From: Bacteroidaceae bacterium
GTDB taxonomy: Bacteria; Bacteroidota; Bacteroidia; Bacteroidales; Bacteroidaceae
Direction: 5' to 3'
Length of the DNA stretch: 64,000 nucleotides
Assembly: GCA_902362375.1 (NCBI GenBank)
Contig: CABIVS010000003.1
Span: 99,541 to 163,540 of the forward strand
This document shows, in pieces, positions 19,528 through 29,244 of the stretch. The notes under the pieces are model-generated. The model saw only the letters and a program-made list of their open reading frames with translations, had not been told where the DNA came from and did no database searches. The position numbers and the translations under genes were made by a program. Positions within the stretch are counted from its first letter, which is position 1. Every line of letters starts with the position of its first letter.

Positions 19528-22107
19528 ATGAAAAACAAGTATTTGCGGTGTATAAACGCACTATTCTTATGCTGCCTGATGGCGGAAACAACAATGGCTG
19601 CCCGTTTCCAACAGCCACCCCTGAAAGCTACTTACAACAAACCCGCAAAAGTGTGGGAAAGCGAAGCATTGCCTATCGGTAACGGTTATATGGGCGCTAT
19701 GATCTTCGGAGGTGTGGAAGTAGATGTTATTCAGACAAATGAACATACTTTGTGGTCAGGAGGTCCTGGCGAAGATCCGTCTTATAACGGAGGGCATTTG
19801 GGAACCCCGGAAACGAATAAAAGTTATCTTCATAAAACCCGTGTGCTGTTACAGCAGAAGATGAATGATTTTACTGCAAATCATTCCGCTTATATTGACG
19901 CAGACGGAAAATTGATTACCCATAATTATGAGGGGGATGGTAACGGTACGGAACTACGAAACCTCATAGATAAACTGGCGGGAACTAAAGAGCATTTCGG
20001 CTCTTTTCAAACATTGAGTAATATCATTGTAGAGGTTGTAAATCCGGCTACCTCCGAACCTGCCTATTCTGACTATACTCGGACGCTGGATATCGACAAT
20101 GCCATTCATCGGGTAACTTATAAAGAGGGAGGAATAACCTTCAAACGGGAGTATTTTATGAGTTATCCGGACAATATCATGGTGATGCGTCTGACATCGG
20201 ATTCGAAGAAAGGAAAGATTTCACGTATGATATCTTTGGAGTCATTGCATACCGACAAGGTCATCCGGGCTTTGAACAATACGATTACCCTGACAGGATA
20301 TCCTACTCCGATGAGTGGTGACAAGCGTGTAGGAGATCATTGGAAGAATGGATTGAAATACGCCCAGCAACTATTAGTGAAACATACAGGCGGAAAGATT
20401 ACGGTAGTAGACGGGAAGAAATTGAAGATAGAAGATGCCAAAGAAATCATCGTATTGATGTCGGCTGCAACGAACTATGTGCAATGCATGGACGATTCTT
20501 ATCATTATTTCTCTGGAGAAGAACCGCTGGATAAAGTGAAGGCTACGCTGAAAAAGGCGACCAATAAAAAATACACCACTTTATTGGCTACCCACGAGAA
20601 AGATTACCATTCGTTGTATGACAGAATGAAACTGAATCTGGGCAATCCGCCGGGAATACCCGTTACAACTACGGACAGCCTGTTGAAGGGCATGGATGCC
20701 CATACCAACTCGGAATCCGAAAATCAATACTTGGAAATGTTGTATTTCCAATTTGGTCGTTATCTATTGATTTCTTCTTCAAGAGAAGGTTCTCTGCCTG
20801 CCAATTTGCAAGGTGTGTGGGGAGAAAGACTTTCCAATCCCTGGAATTCCGACTATCACACCAATATCAATGTGCAGATGAATTATTGGCCTACGCAGCC
20901 TACTAATCTATCCCGTTGCCACCTGCCTATGGTAGAATATGTAAAGAGCCTCGTACCACGCGGAAAATATACGGCACAACAATATTATTGCAAGCCCGAT
21001 GGCGGAAATGTACGTGGATGGGTGACGCATCATGAAAATAATATTTGGGGTAATACGGCTCCGGCCAAGAAAGACACTCCCCATCATTTTCCGGCAGGAG
21101 CTATTTGGATGTGCCAGGATATTTGGGAATATTACCAGTTTAATCTCGACAAGGACTTTTTAGAAGCGTATTATGATGTCATGCTCCAAGCGGCTCTTTT
21201 CTGGGTGGATAACCTTTGGACGGATGAGCGGGACGGTACTTTGGTGGCAAACCCCTCACATTCTCCCGAGCATGGTGAGTTTTCATTAGGTTGCTCCACC
21301 TCACAAGCTATGATAGCAGAGATGTTCGATATGATGATAAAAGCCAGCAAGGTGTTAGGTAAGGATAAAGAACCGGAGATTGCAGAAATAGAGACTGCAA
21401 TGAACAAACTTTCCGGTCCGAATATAGGATTGGGCGGACAATTGATGGAGTGGAAGGACGAAGTGACGAAAGACGTTACCGGAGACGGTGGGCACAGACA
21501 TACGAACCATCTTTTCTGGCTGCATCCGGGCTCGCAGATTGTGATCGGAAGGAGCGAAGAAGATGATAAATATGCAAATGCCATGAAAGTGACATTGAAT
21601 ACCCGTGGAGACGAGGGCACAGGCTGGAGTAAAGCGTGGAAACTAAATTTCTGGGCCCGTTTGCATGATGGTAACCGCTCTCATGCATTATTGCGGAGTG
21701 CAATGAAACTGACTGTTCCCCAAGGCCGTTTCGGTGGTGTATATACCAACCTTTTTGACGCGCATCCGCCTTTCCAGATTGATGGAAACTTTGGTTGTAC
21801 AGCCGGGATTGCGGAAATGTTGATGCAGAGTCAGGGAGGATATATCGAGTTGCTTCCCGCTTTGCCCGATGTATGGAAAGACGGTGCGTTCAAAGGGATG
21901 AAAGCCAGGGGAAACTTTGAAGTGGATGTAACCTGGAAAGAAGGGAAAATCACTTCGATTGAAATACTTTCTAATGCAGGTGCAGAGTGTATGCTTAAAT
22001 ATCCGGATGCAAAGAGTCTGAAAGTTTCCGGTGCTAAGGTAAGAGTACTCGCTGACGACCGGATTGCTTTTGATACTGTTAAAGGTAAGAGATATACGAT
22101 CAGATGA
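19528..22107 (+). CDS. GH95 family glycoside hydrolase (alpha-L-fucosidase type)
   Basis: A secreted GH95 inverting glycosidase of 859 residues, the usual family length. The signal peptide ends near TTMAA. The N-terminal domain carries [11 protein letters not shown], and the (alpha/alpha)6 barrel carries the family residues: Asn446 and Asn448 in [13 protein letters not shown], Glu581 in SHSPEHGEF, and Asp752 in [11 protein letters not shown]. These correspond in order and spacing to the Asn/Asn/Glu/Asp set of the bifidobacterial 1,2-alpha-L-fucosidase. Some Bacteroides GH95 enzymes act on alpha-L-galactose instead, and I cannot separate the two here. No heptamer array lies upstream, so expression probably depends on read-through past the hairpin at 19459-19506. 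It converges on the GH2 gene on the other strand. Confidence 0.9.
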   Translation: MKNKYLRCINALFLCCLMAETTMAARFQQPPLKATYNKPAKVWESEALPIGNGYMGAMIFGGVEVDVIQTNEHTLWSGGPGEDPSYNGGHLGTPETNKSYLHKTRVLLQQKMNDFTANHSAYIDADGKLITHNYEGDGNGTELRNLIDKLAGTKEHFGSFQTLSNIIVEVVNPATSEPAYSDYTRTLDIDNAIHRVTYKEGGITFKREYFMSYPDNIMVMRLTSDSKKGKISRMISLESLHTDKVIRALNNTITLTGYPTPMSGDKRVGDHWKNGLKYAQQLLVKHTGGKITVVDGKKLKIEDAKEIIVLMSAATNYVQCMDDSYHYFSGEEPLDKVKATLKKATNKKYTTLLATHEKDYHSLYDRMKLNLGNPPGIPVTTTDSLLKGMDAHTNSESENQYLEMLYFQFGRYLLISSSREGSLPANLQGVWGERLSNPWNSDYHTNINVQMNYWPTQPTNLSRCHLPMVEYVKSLVPRGKYTAQQYYCKPDGGNVRGWVTHHENNIWGNTAPAKKDTPHHFPAGAIWMCQDIWEYYQFNLDKDFLEAYYDVMLQAALFWVDNLWTDERDGTLVANPSHSPEHGEFSLGCSTSQAMIAEMFDMMIKASKVLGKDKEPEIAEIETAMNKLSGPNIGLGGQLMEWKDEVTKDVTGDGGHRHTNHLFWLHPGSQIVIGRSEEDDKYANAMKVTLNTRGDEGTGWSKAWKLNFWARLHDGNRSHALLRSAMKLTVPQGRFGGVYTNLFDAHPPFQIDGNFGCTAGIAEMLMQSQGGYIELLPALPDVWKDGAFKGMKARGNFEVDVTWKEGKITSIEILSNAGAECMLKYPDAKSLKVSGAKVRVLADDRIAFDTVKGKRYTIR

Positions 22108-22140
22108 ATATTGCACAATGCGATATTCGTTTTACAACGA

Positions 22141-22269
22141 TTATTTCCTTTCTGAAATAAAAAAGAGAGGACGAAAGTCCGAAAGACTTTAAAACGAAAA
22201 CTCCCCCTCACGGCAAAGTAAGAGGGAGTTTATTCATTCAAAACCTTTCGGACATTTGTCCTCTCTTTT
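22141..22269. terminator. Nested bidirectional terminator between convergent GH95 and GH2
   Basis: Arms of 25 nt at 22161-22185 and 22245-22269 are inverted copies with two mismatches; they begin AAAAGAGAGGAC and end GTCCTCTCTTTT. Inside them is a second hairpin (AACTCCCCCT at 22199-22208 with AGAGGGAGTT at 22221-22230). A small TTATTTC/GAAATAA hairpin lies at 22141-22160. The A-rich and T-rich flanks suit termination from both sides. Confidence 0.75.
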
Positions 22270-22291
22270 ATTTCTGTTTTCTACCTTATTC

Positions 22292-25200
22292 CTATTTGTT
22301 GGTAGTCAGGCAATTAATCATATTCACTACTAACTTACCAGCTACCGGATCTGTCGTTGCCTTTTCCGTACACATGGTAGAGATCATTGCTTCTCCCTTT
22401 CCGTCAGCTATTTGTAACATCGTCAGTCCACGCATAGATTCTATTCGTTCGATGCGGTCTTCCGGTTTTCCACCATCAATGTAAGCATGAATTTTCATCT
22501 GTCCTGCCAGTTCCGTCACGTTCTTGTGGCGATGGACTTTCAGAGTAGCGGTACATGCTTGCGGAATTTCCCGTTTATTGTTGTTGAAATAGCGTAATTC
22601 CAATACATCGATGTCATTGAACACCGGAGCATCATTGCGTTCCATAATTACGATATCGCCTTCTGTCGGGATAATCCAGCCCGTGATATATTCAGGATAT
22701 ATAGCTTTGACGGCTTCCTTACTGTTGAGGAAGAGTAGCTTTCCACCTTTTGACTGATAAGCACGGATCAGCTCCTTTTCTTCGTCAGTGCAGGCTGTCA
22801 GACCGGAGATAACGCAAAGGTCAGCTTTCAGTTTGCTGTTGAGCAATTCTTTTATGGAAGAAATCGGTTGATAATTGATGTTCAGGAAGTCAAATACCAT
22901 TTTCGTGTTATCTTTATCCAATAATACAATCTTTTTGTTTGGGTCTACCTGACCTACATTCCACTCTTTATTAGTGAGCAACAACTCATATTCATTGGCA
23001 GAAATTGGCAGACCGTTCTCTGTGAGTTTTAATACCAGTTTGGCTTTTGTCTTGTCGGCAGGCAGATTGGCCGGCAACTGAATATCAGGTTCGGCATAGT
23101 ATCGCGCATAATGTTTCACAGCCGGAATCTTTTCACTGCCGCTTGCCAGGCACTTTCCGCTTTCATCTTGTATTTCCCAGCGAAGCAGGGACGGTTGCAG
23201 ATCCGTACCGTCTTCACGGTCATTGACCACATAGATGCGTGTAGGCAGTTTCTCACCTGCGTACAAGTTGCGTCCCCACAATTCTGCACTAACCAATACA
23301 GGTTGTAAAGCCCGTTTCAAAGCATAGTAGGTGGGGTACGGTTCAATGTTCTGATAATCGTATGTCTGACGGAACCATGTCATCAATGCAAAGTGCATAA
23401 TACCCGAAGCCTGGTCGTTGGAGCGACGAAGCGTTTCGGCCAGTTCACCCGTGATGAATGCTTGTACTTTCAGGAAGGAAGCCGGGTCTGCCCAGTCATA
23501 AGATTCATAACCGATCAGTGTATAAGGATTTTGGTGGATGAGCTGATAGGAGCGGGTAGGATGCCCCGTTTCATTATTGGGATAACCTGTAGACATCTCC
23601 TGACTGATAAGCGGACGGTCGGTTACCTTGAACTGTTTTTGGAATTCTCCATTGAAGAAACGGAAAACCGAGTAGTCATACCAATTGTAATAACCGTGCA
23701 TATCGTCAATGTCGCCATCATCGATGCTGCTCATAAAGTCAGCACCGAATTTCTTATCCTTGCCTTTGGCCTGATAGTTGGAGTCGAAGCAGATAGGACG
23801 GGTAGGGTCGATGCGACGCATCTCTTTCACTACATCCGAAATAATACGGTATTTCTCTTTGGCACGTTCCAGATTGCTGTCATTGTCGTAGAACTTCATT
23901 TCATTGTTCACTGTCCAGAAGAGCAGTGAAGGGTGATTGCGATATTTTTTCAGCAATCCTAAAAACTCGTTACGCCATATTTCAATCAGACGCTGGTCTG
24001 GAATTGGAGTGGAATGAATCATCAACCACGACCATGTGCCTTCGAATGAAACACCGATACCGTTACGGTCGGCAGCTGTCATCCAGCGTTTGTTCCACGG
24101 AGTGGTGTGTGTACGGGTTACGTCGATGTTTCCGGCTTTCATCAGTTGCATGAAAGTATTGGCCAGATTTTCATCATTAGGTGCCAGTGCGAAAGGAATG
24201 TGGTTTCCGCCGCGCAACCAGTATTTATTACCGTTCAGGTAGAAAAGTCCGTCTTTCACCTCAAAAGTACGGAATCCGGAAGTTTCTGTCAGACAGTCCA
24301 GTTCTGTTCCTTTATCTGCTACCAGGCGGAATTTGAAATCGTACAGGTTGGGATGCTGCGGTGTCCATAAGCGAGGTTTCAAATCGCTGATCGTATAGGT
24401 TTCCATGCGCTCTTCATCTGCATTGAGATTCAGTTTCCGTATGGATAATCCCGAATAGAGTACAGCACCGGTTTCTTTGTCGATGATATCCGTATAAAGG
24501 TCGAACTGTTTCTTTTTACTACCATGGTTCTTTAGGGTTACATCGAAGGTAGCGCCATTCAGGGTCGGTTTGATAAAGACATCTTCCACTTTTGCGGGGT
24601 CGGTAATCGTCAGCTTTACCGGTTGCCAGATTCCGGCAGGTTCGTCACCATAAAAACCATGAGGAATTTCTTTCAGCAGAGCATCTTTGTTCACTTCCAC
24701 TTTGGCATCTTCCTGCTCACTTTCACGTACGGAAGAATAGAAGAAATCGATGGCATTTGCCGATTCCGATGCGCTTCCATCCATTTTGCGTGTCACTTTT
24801 ACGGTAATCAGGTTCTTACCGGGTTTCAGCAAATGGCTGCCGTCTACCTGAATTTCACCGAACATGCCGAGATGTGAAGTGGCTAATGTTCCGTTGATAT
24901 AGATTTCGGCAATTTTGGAGACCGCGTCGAAGGTCAGTGTCATATTTTTGCCTTCCACATTGGCAGGCAGTTCCAGCCATTGACGGTACCAGGCATATTT
25001 CACCCGGCGATAATCGAATGTATAGTTTTCACAGCGGTCGGTTTCCTGTTGGTAGTAGGTGTCCGACACACCTTTGGGTTGTGCACCGGTAGGAGAGGGC
25101 ATCGTTTCGCCATGCAGCCAGATACGGATTGGTGTCCAGAAGTTAGGAACGGACATGATGTGCCAGTCCTGGTCGTTCGTTTGTACCGAAACAGCCTTAT

Positions 25201-25993
25201 CCTTGTTGTCCAGTTGATAGTCGGGCATAAAGAGCCAGTTGCCATCCAGCGTGATGTCTGTGCGGCTGCCGGTGAGCGCTGCCAGTTTGGCGGAAGTATA
25301 GGAAGCCCGTTCCTGGCAGCGTTTGTTTTCTTTCTCCGCAGGAGTGGCCTTCTTTTGATATTCTGCCACTTTCACGTTTTTCAGTGCATCGTCTGCCATC
25401 GGAGTAACGGTGAGGTCATCAAATTCAGTTTCTATCCATCCTCCACCCAGAGCAACTTCACCTGATGGTACCAGGTCGGCATTCTTGTCTACAAGATCAA
25501 TATGTGGTTGTTTCTCGTCGTTGAGGAATATGCGGATACGGTTGCCGCAAACTTCTACTTTTACACGATACCACTCTCCCGGTACAGGATGGAAACCTAA
25601 CGGGCGGACTCCCATAAATTCGTCCGTACCCATATATCCGGTGCGCATCAGGTAAAGATCATCTTGCAGTCCGCCTTTGATACCTACCACATAACGGTCG
25701 AAACGGTTGTAATTGCGGAAGCTCGCCCATATCTGCACCTGTTCGGCATTTTTAGGGGCACGGGCTTTGAAAGAAAAGGAGTAGTTTTTCCATTCGGGAT
25801 GACCGAATACGGCATAAGCGCCTTTCGAACGGAATACATTGTCGGCAATACTGCATGTTCCCCGACCCACCACTTTCAATGTTTCTCCGGCATTGGAGAA
25901 GTCGTTTGTCCATGTAGCATTGCTTTGTGCTTGTCCGTTCATGCAGAGGACGCTGCACGCACAAGCCAGAAATACTTTGCTGATTCTATTCAT
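22292..25993 (-). CDS. GH2 family glycoside hydrolase with N-terminal lectin-like domain
   Basis: A very large secreted GH2 enzyme of 1233 residues. A signal peptide (MNRISKVFLACACSVLCMNG) is followed by a LamG/DUF1080-like jelly roll (~25-200) and the GH2 sugar-binding, immunoglobulin-like and barrel domains. Glu698 in TVNNEMK is the predicted acid/base and Glu799 in ISQEMSTGY the predicted nucleophile. A C-terminal region of about 200 residues looks like a GATase-like/beta extension. I chose ATG 25993 rather than 26041 because the predicted -7 box (26030-26023) lies inside the longer frame, so an mRNA from that promoter cannot contain the 26041 start. The activity could be beta-galactosidase, beta-glucuronidase or beta-mannosidase type. 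Confidence 0.87.
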   Translation of the reverse strand: MNRISKVFLACACSVLCMNGQAQSNATWTNDFSNAGETLKVVGRGTCSIADNVFRSKGAYAVFGHPEWKNYSFSFKARAPKNAEQVQIWASFRNYNRFDRYVVGIKGGLQDDLYLMRTGYMGTDEFMGVRPLGFHPVPGEWYRVKVEVCGNRIRIFLNDEKQPHIDLVDKNADLVPSGEVALGGGWIETEFDDLTVTPMADDALKNVKVAEYQKKATPAEKENKRCQERASYTSAKLAALTGSRTDITLDGNWLFMPDYQLDNKDKAVSVQTNDQDWHIMSVPNFWTPIRIWLHGETMPSPTGAQPKGVSDTYYQQETDRCENYTFDYRRVKYAWYRQWLELPANVEGKNMTLTFDAVSKIAEIYINGTLATSHLGMFGEIQVDGSHLLKPGKNLITVKVTRKMDGSASESANAIDFFYSSVRESEQEDAKVEVNKDALLKEIPHGFYGDEPAGIWQPVKLTITDPAKVEDVFIKPTLNGATFDVTLKNHGSKKKQFDLYTDIIDKETGAVLYSGLSIRKLNLNADEERMETYTISDLKPRLWTPQHPNLYDFKFRLVADKGTELDCLTETSGFRTFEVKDGLFYLNGNKYWLRGGNHIPFALAPNDENLANTFMQLMKAGNIDVTRTHTTPWNKRWMTAADRNGIGVSFEGTWSWLMIHSTPIPDQRLIEIWRNEFLGLLKKYRNHPSLLFWTVNNEMKFYDNDSNLERAKEKYRIISDVVKEMRRIDPTRPICFDSNYQAKGKDKKFGADFMSSIDDGDIDDMHGYYNWYDYSVFRFFNGEFQKQFKVTDRPLISQEMSTGYPNNETGHPTRSYQLIHQNPYTLIGYESYDWADPASFLKVQAFITGELAETLRRSNDQASGIMHFALMTWFRQTYDYQNIEPYPTYYALKRALQPVLVSAELWGRNLYAGEKLPTRIYVVNDREDGTDLQPSLLRWEIQDESGKCLASGSEKIPAVKHYARYYAEPDIQLPANLPADKTKAKLVLKLTENGLPISANEYELLLTNKEWNVGQVDPNKKIVLLDKDNTKMVFDFLNINYQPISSIKELLNSKLKADLCVISGLTACTDEEKELIRAYQSKGGKLLFLNSKEAVKAIYPEYITGWIIPTEGDIVIMERNDAPVFNDIDVLELRYFNNNKREIPQACTATLKVHRHKNVTELAGQMKIHAYIDGGKPEDRIERIESMRGLTMLQIADGKGEAMISTMCTEKATTDPVAGKLVVNMINCLTTNK

Positions 25994-26022
25994 GATATTA
26001 CAAGTTAATAATAATTTTGGTA

Positions 26023-26094
26023 TAAAAGTACGGTTCGACAATAAATATTAGAATGAAGTACCGCTTAATGTACACTTAATATGTGCTTAATTGT
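26023..26094 (-). promoter_or_regulatory. PUL promoter B: 11-bp heptamer array plus -7 box
   Basis: TTAA cores at 26087, 26076 and 26065 are exactly 11 bp apart. Read on the minus strand the heptamers are TTAAGCA, TTAAGTG and TTAAGCG. The array is followed 35 nt later by TACTTTTA (26030-26023), one mismatch from TAnnTTTG. It drives the GH2 gene starting at 25993, with a predicted leader of only about 20 nt. Layout and spacing match promoters A, C and D. Confidence 0.72.
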
Positions 26095-26162
26095 CTTTGC
26101 TCTTGTTTTTCGTTGATTAATTTTGTATCTTTATAGGTTTCTCTTTCTTTTTAAATTGCTGT

Positions 26163-26340
26163 TCACCTTATAAAGTGACAAATAGCACTTTATAAGGTGA
26201 CATTTGTCTTACTATAAGATGACTATGGTCCCGTTGCAATATGACAACTATGCCGTTGCATAAACTCCTCTAGTTTTATGCATAGAAAATCCTAAATCTA
26301 TGCACAGAAAAAACTAAATCTATGCATTGAAAAACTAAAT
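26163..26340. repeat. Cluster of inverted and direct repeats in intergenic region
   Basis: The 450-nt gap between two leftward genes has no credible ORF but contains ordered repeats. A perfect 15-bp inverted repeat (TCACCTTATAAAGTG at 26163-26177, its complement at 26186-26200) has an 8-nt spacer. A degenerate further copy follows (cttactataagatgac). Three direct copies of TATGCAYWGAAAAA...CTAAAT start at 26277, 26299 and 26321, 22 nt apart, and are preceded by a partly inverted copy (26255-26285). No mobile-element gene is present. It looks like a dispersed intergenic repeat of the genus, function unknown. Confidence 0.65.
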
Positions 26341-26371
26341 GTTGCAATGAATTTGACATAAATGCCATGTG

Positions 26372-26431
26372 AAAAATAAAAAGAACCATGCCAAAAAACG
26401 AAGATTACAAGCTTACGATTTAGTGGCATGG
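26372..26431 (-). terminator. Terminator of the leftward SusC/D operon
   Basis: Arms CCATGCCA (26386-26393) and TGGCATGG (26424-26431) form a hairpin read on the minus strand. A TTCTTTTTATTTTT tract follows. It lies just past the stop codon of the 901-residue lipoprotein gene. Confidence 0.65.
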
Positions 26432-26494
26432 CTATTTATAGATTAGTTTTTGTTCAATATCATAACGATACTCTATTATGAATAGGTTCCGGAA

Positions 26495-29200
26495 TTATCC
26501 TTCGATGATTCTGAAGAACATATTCTGACTGGAGTAGTCGCTGATAAAGGTAAACTTGAATTGGAAGTTAGTAGTGGTCGGAACAATTTTCAATGTGAAA
26601 GATTGTTCTTCGCTGTTTACGTCCAATGTGCTACTCGTTTCATTTCCTTGTGGCTCTAAAACCAAAGAATAGTTTTGTTTGCAGAAATATTTCTTGCAAT
26701 AGTCAGTCATCACAATCTTGTTTCCGGCAGAGTCATATTTCAGCAATACAGGCAACTTGGTACCAGTAAGACCGGTCGGACCGCCATATACGTCCCAAGA
26801 ACAACCATTCGTCCAGAAAGCATGATTCTTAAAATAGTTCCCCAAGTAGTATTTCTTGCCTACTTCCAAGTCTGCCATTTTTGTCTTCGTGTCATCACCG
26901 GTGATTTCAGAAACTTTAATTTCATAGTCTTTGCTTACAACTCCTGTTGCATTCGGTTGTTTATCACTACCCATGTAAATTGTATGCTCTCCCGGTTGGC
27001 GTACAGGGTCTTTGATGTACCACTGTTCATTACCTTCGGATTTCACCTCTCCCTTTCCGGCATTGAATGTCCACGAGAACTTGAGGCCGTTGTCAGCTTC
27101 ATTCATTTCATTGATCTTCTTGTCATTGAAATTAAGCTGGAATAACTGCATGTGCGGGCTGTTACGAACCAGTGTGAGTGTGTAATTGGCAGCATCCCAT
27201 ATTACATTATTGGCATCCCATCTTTCTTTTACTTTTGTATTCTGATCGTTTTTGTTCAACGTGATGGTGAATTCTGCATCGGCAGGTTTGAAGTTATATA
27301 ACGTTTTGCGCAGATCCACATTAGTAAAGTGATAACCTTCCGTTTCATCATATACACCCGGAATTGTATATCTTTCGCCCAAACGTATGGACGGTGTTTC
27401 ATTGTTGATACCAGCCTTACCGTAAATCATGATATTCAATTCAGGTTTCTTTGTCGGAGCTTCTACTACGTACTTCGAAGTTACATTACCTATATACAAT
27501 CCCACTTCTTTTTCATTGAGTGTGAAAGCTGCTTTGTCTGTCCCCTCGTCATTCATAGCGAACAGGTTAGCACCATCTATACCTTCAGTTTGAGGACCTA
27601 CCAATAGATAATTAGCCTTTTGAGCCGCATCATAGTAAAGACATACTTCACCATTAGCCAACTCGGTTTCTTGTGTAATCGTTGCGAGATTTGTAGTCAT
27701 AGGGATTGTTTCCCAGCTGCCACCGTTAAGTTGAGTACCCAGTTTCCATGCTTTAGATGCAGTAACACCCATATTTTCCAATGTGGTTTGAGCATTGTGC
27801 ACTTTGATGACTTTGGTACCTTTATAAAGACTTTCGATATTGCTCAACAGTTCTGTTACACCTGTCAGTCCAATACCATTTTTAGCAGTCGATTCATCTT
27901 GTGAGTAAATCAATACTTCTTTAGAGAATTCTTCTTCGGCAACAGTATAAGTCACTTTCACTTTACCTGATTTATTGGCAGCTTTAGCGGTTAACACACC
28001 TTTATCTGTTACTTCGAATGTGTTATTTGGGTTCTCTGTCAACTCATAAGTTGTTTCAATAGCCAATTCACCGAATCCCAGTTCGTCTACAAACTTCACT
28101 TCTCCGCTTTCGCCGAATCCCCAGCCTATTGTTTTAGCAAGGTCGAGACTTTCGGTGCTGATGAATTTCAGAGATTCCGAGTCCTGATAAAGCGTACGTG
28201 TTTCACGATAAGCAAACAGACCGTTGCTGGCGCTGTAAGAAGTCGGTTTCACTACGAAATAGTTGGAACTGGTAGTGGTCTTGTCTAATGTGATTTCCAA
28301 CACTGCACCGTAGTATGGAGCTGTCATGTTGCTTGGAGTCAGTTCTACGGTCAGGAGGCCGTTTTCGTCCAGTTTCTTATTGGTATTTACCAACAGTTGA
28401 GGCACTTCCGCACGTGTCAGTTTCAATTCGTGGATATCCGCGCACTGGAAGTCTGCTTCGGACAAGTCGATGTCTTTAGGCAGAATCTTGAACTTGGCGG
28501 TAGCTGTATGGGCAGTAACCACTTTACCTAGTTTGTTAGTATAGCTGGCTGCTTCCAGGAACTCGTCTTCCTCAAAAACAAATTGTTTTTGGAAGAGGAT
28601 AGAGCTGATACCGCTGAAACCACCGCCCTGTACGGGGAGGATATAGTTTTCACCGTAGATATAGACAGAGAGCGTCTTATTCTCTTTGTTCTCTGCCAGA
28701 ATCGGAGTGTCTTTATCAGCTGTGATGGTGGTTTGCACCAGTCCTTCTGTTTTTTGGATGTAGATGTAACCGTTACTCTTGTCGTAGTATAACTGGTCTT
28801 TATCTGTTCCGGGGATTTCCTGTTCAGTGCCGAATGTCAACACCTTGTACCAGCCTGCACCTTTGTCTTTGGTGTATCTCCATGTACCTTCTTCCACCTT
28901 GAACTGGTAGAAAGGAGTCGCTTTATTGGAAGCCTGTACATATAATTCGTCTCCGTTGCTTAATACAATTGTGTATTGTGATTGGTCTTCACTGGGATAC
29001 CAGCTCTGTACTGTCAGATTGGCGTTCAATGCAGCCTCAATCTTTTCTTTGAATCTATCCATGTCAGATTCAACCGTGCTGATACGGTTGTTCAGTCCTT
29101 CAATATCCGAGTCGTAATCCTTACAGGAAACAACTCCTGTTCCTAATGAAAACAACAGTGCTCCATAGAGAAAACTGTTTAATACTCTTTTGTTCATCAT
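26495..29200 (-). CDS. Large surface lipoprotein with N-terminal coiled coil (DUF4988-like), function unknown
   Basis: A 901-residue lipoprotein, the last gene of the SusC/D operon. The signal peptide ends in GVVSC, and the mature start CKDYDSD carries the K-(D/E) type acidic signal associated with export to the cell surface in Bacteroidetes. Residues ~30-65 (DIEGLNNRISTVESDMDRF) form a heptad-rich short coiled coil, as in DUF4988-type proteins, and may trimerise. The rest is predicted beta-rich, with repeated immunoglobulin-like or BACON-like stretches and no catalytic motif I recognise. Its position downstream of susC, susD and two other lipoproteins fits a surface glycan-binding role, which is inference. 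ATG 29200 and 29197 are both possible starts. Confidence 0.75.
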   Translation of the reverse strand: MMNKRVLNSFLYGALLFSLGTGVVSCKDYDSDIEGLNNRISTVESDMDRFKEKIEAALNANLTVQSWYPSEDQSQYTIVLSNGDELYVQASNKATPFYQFKVEEGTWRYTKDKGAGWYKVLTFGTEQEIPGTDKDQLYYDKSNGYIYIQKTEGLVQTTITADKDTPILAENKENKTLSVYIYGENYILPVQGGGFSGISSILFQKQFVFEEDEFLEAASYTNKLGKVVTAHTATAKFKILPKDIDLSEADFQCADIHELKLTRAEVPQLLVNTNKKLDENGLLTVELTPSNMTAPYYGAVLEITLDKTTTSSNYFVVKPTSYSASNGLFAYRETRTLYQDSESLKFISTESLDLAKTIGWGFGESGEVKFVDELGFGELAIETTYELTENPNNTFEVTDKGVLTAKAANKSGKVKVTYTVAEEEFSKEVLIYSQDESTAKNGIGLTGVTELLSNIESLYKGTKVIKVHNAQTTLENMGVTASKAWKLGTQLNGGSWETIPMTTNLATITQETELANGEVCLYYDAAQKANYLLVGPQTEGIDGANLFAMNDEGTDKAAFTLNEKEVGLYIGNVTSKYVVEAPTKKPELNIMIYGKAGINNETPSIRLGERYTIPGVYDETEGYHFTNVDLRKTLYNFKPADAEFTITLNKNDQNTKVKERWDANNVIWDAANYTLTLVRNSPHMQLFQLNFNDKKINEMNEADNGLKFSWTFNAGKGEVKSEGNEQWYIKDPVRQPGEHTIYMGSDKQPNATGVVSKDYEIKVSEITGDDTKTKMADLEVGKKYYLGNYFKNHAFWTNGCSWDVYGGPTGLTGTKLPVLLKYDSAGNKIVMTDYCKKYFCKQNYSLVLEPQGNETSSTLDVNSEEQSFTLKIVPTTTNFQFKFTFISDYSSQNMFFRIIEG

Positions 29201-29244
29201 AGGTAAATTTTTAGTTTGATAAATATTTCATTTTTCTTGTTTCT

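Noticed and set aside
26163..26340. CRISPR array
   Set aside because: Repeats are short, imperfect and only 22 nt apart with no room for spacers, and no cas genes are present.
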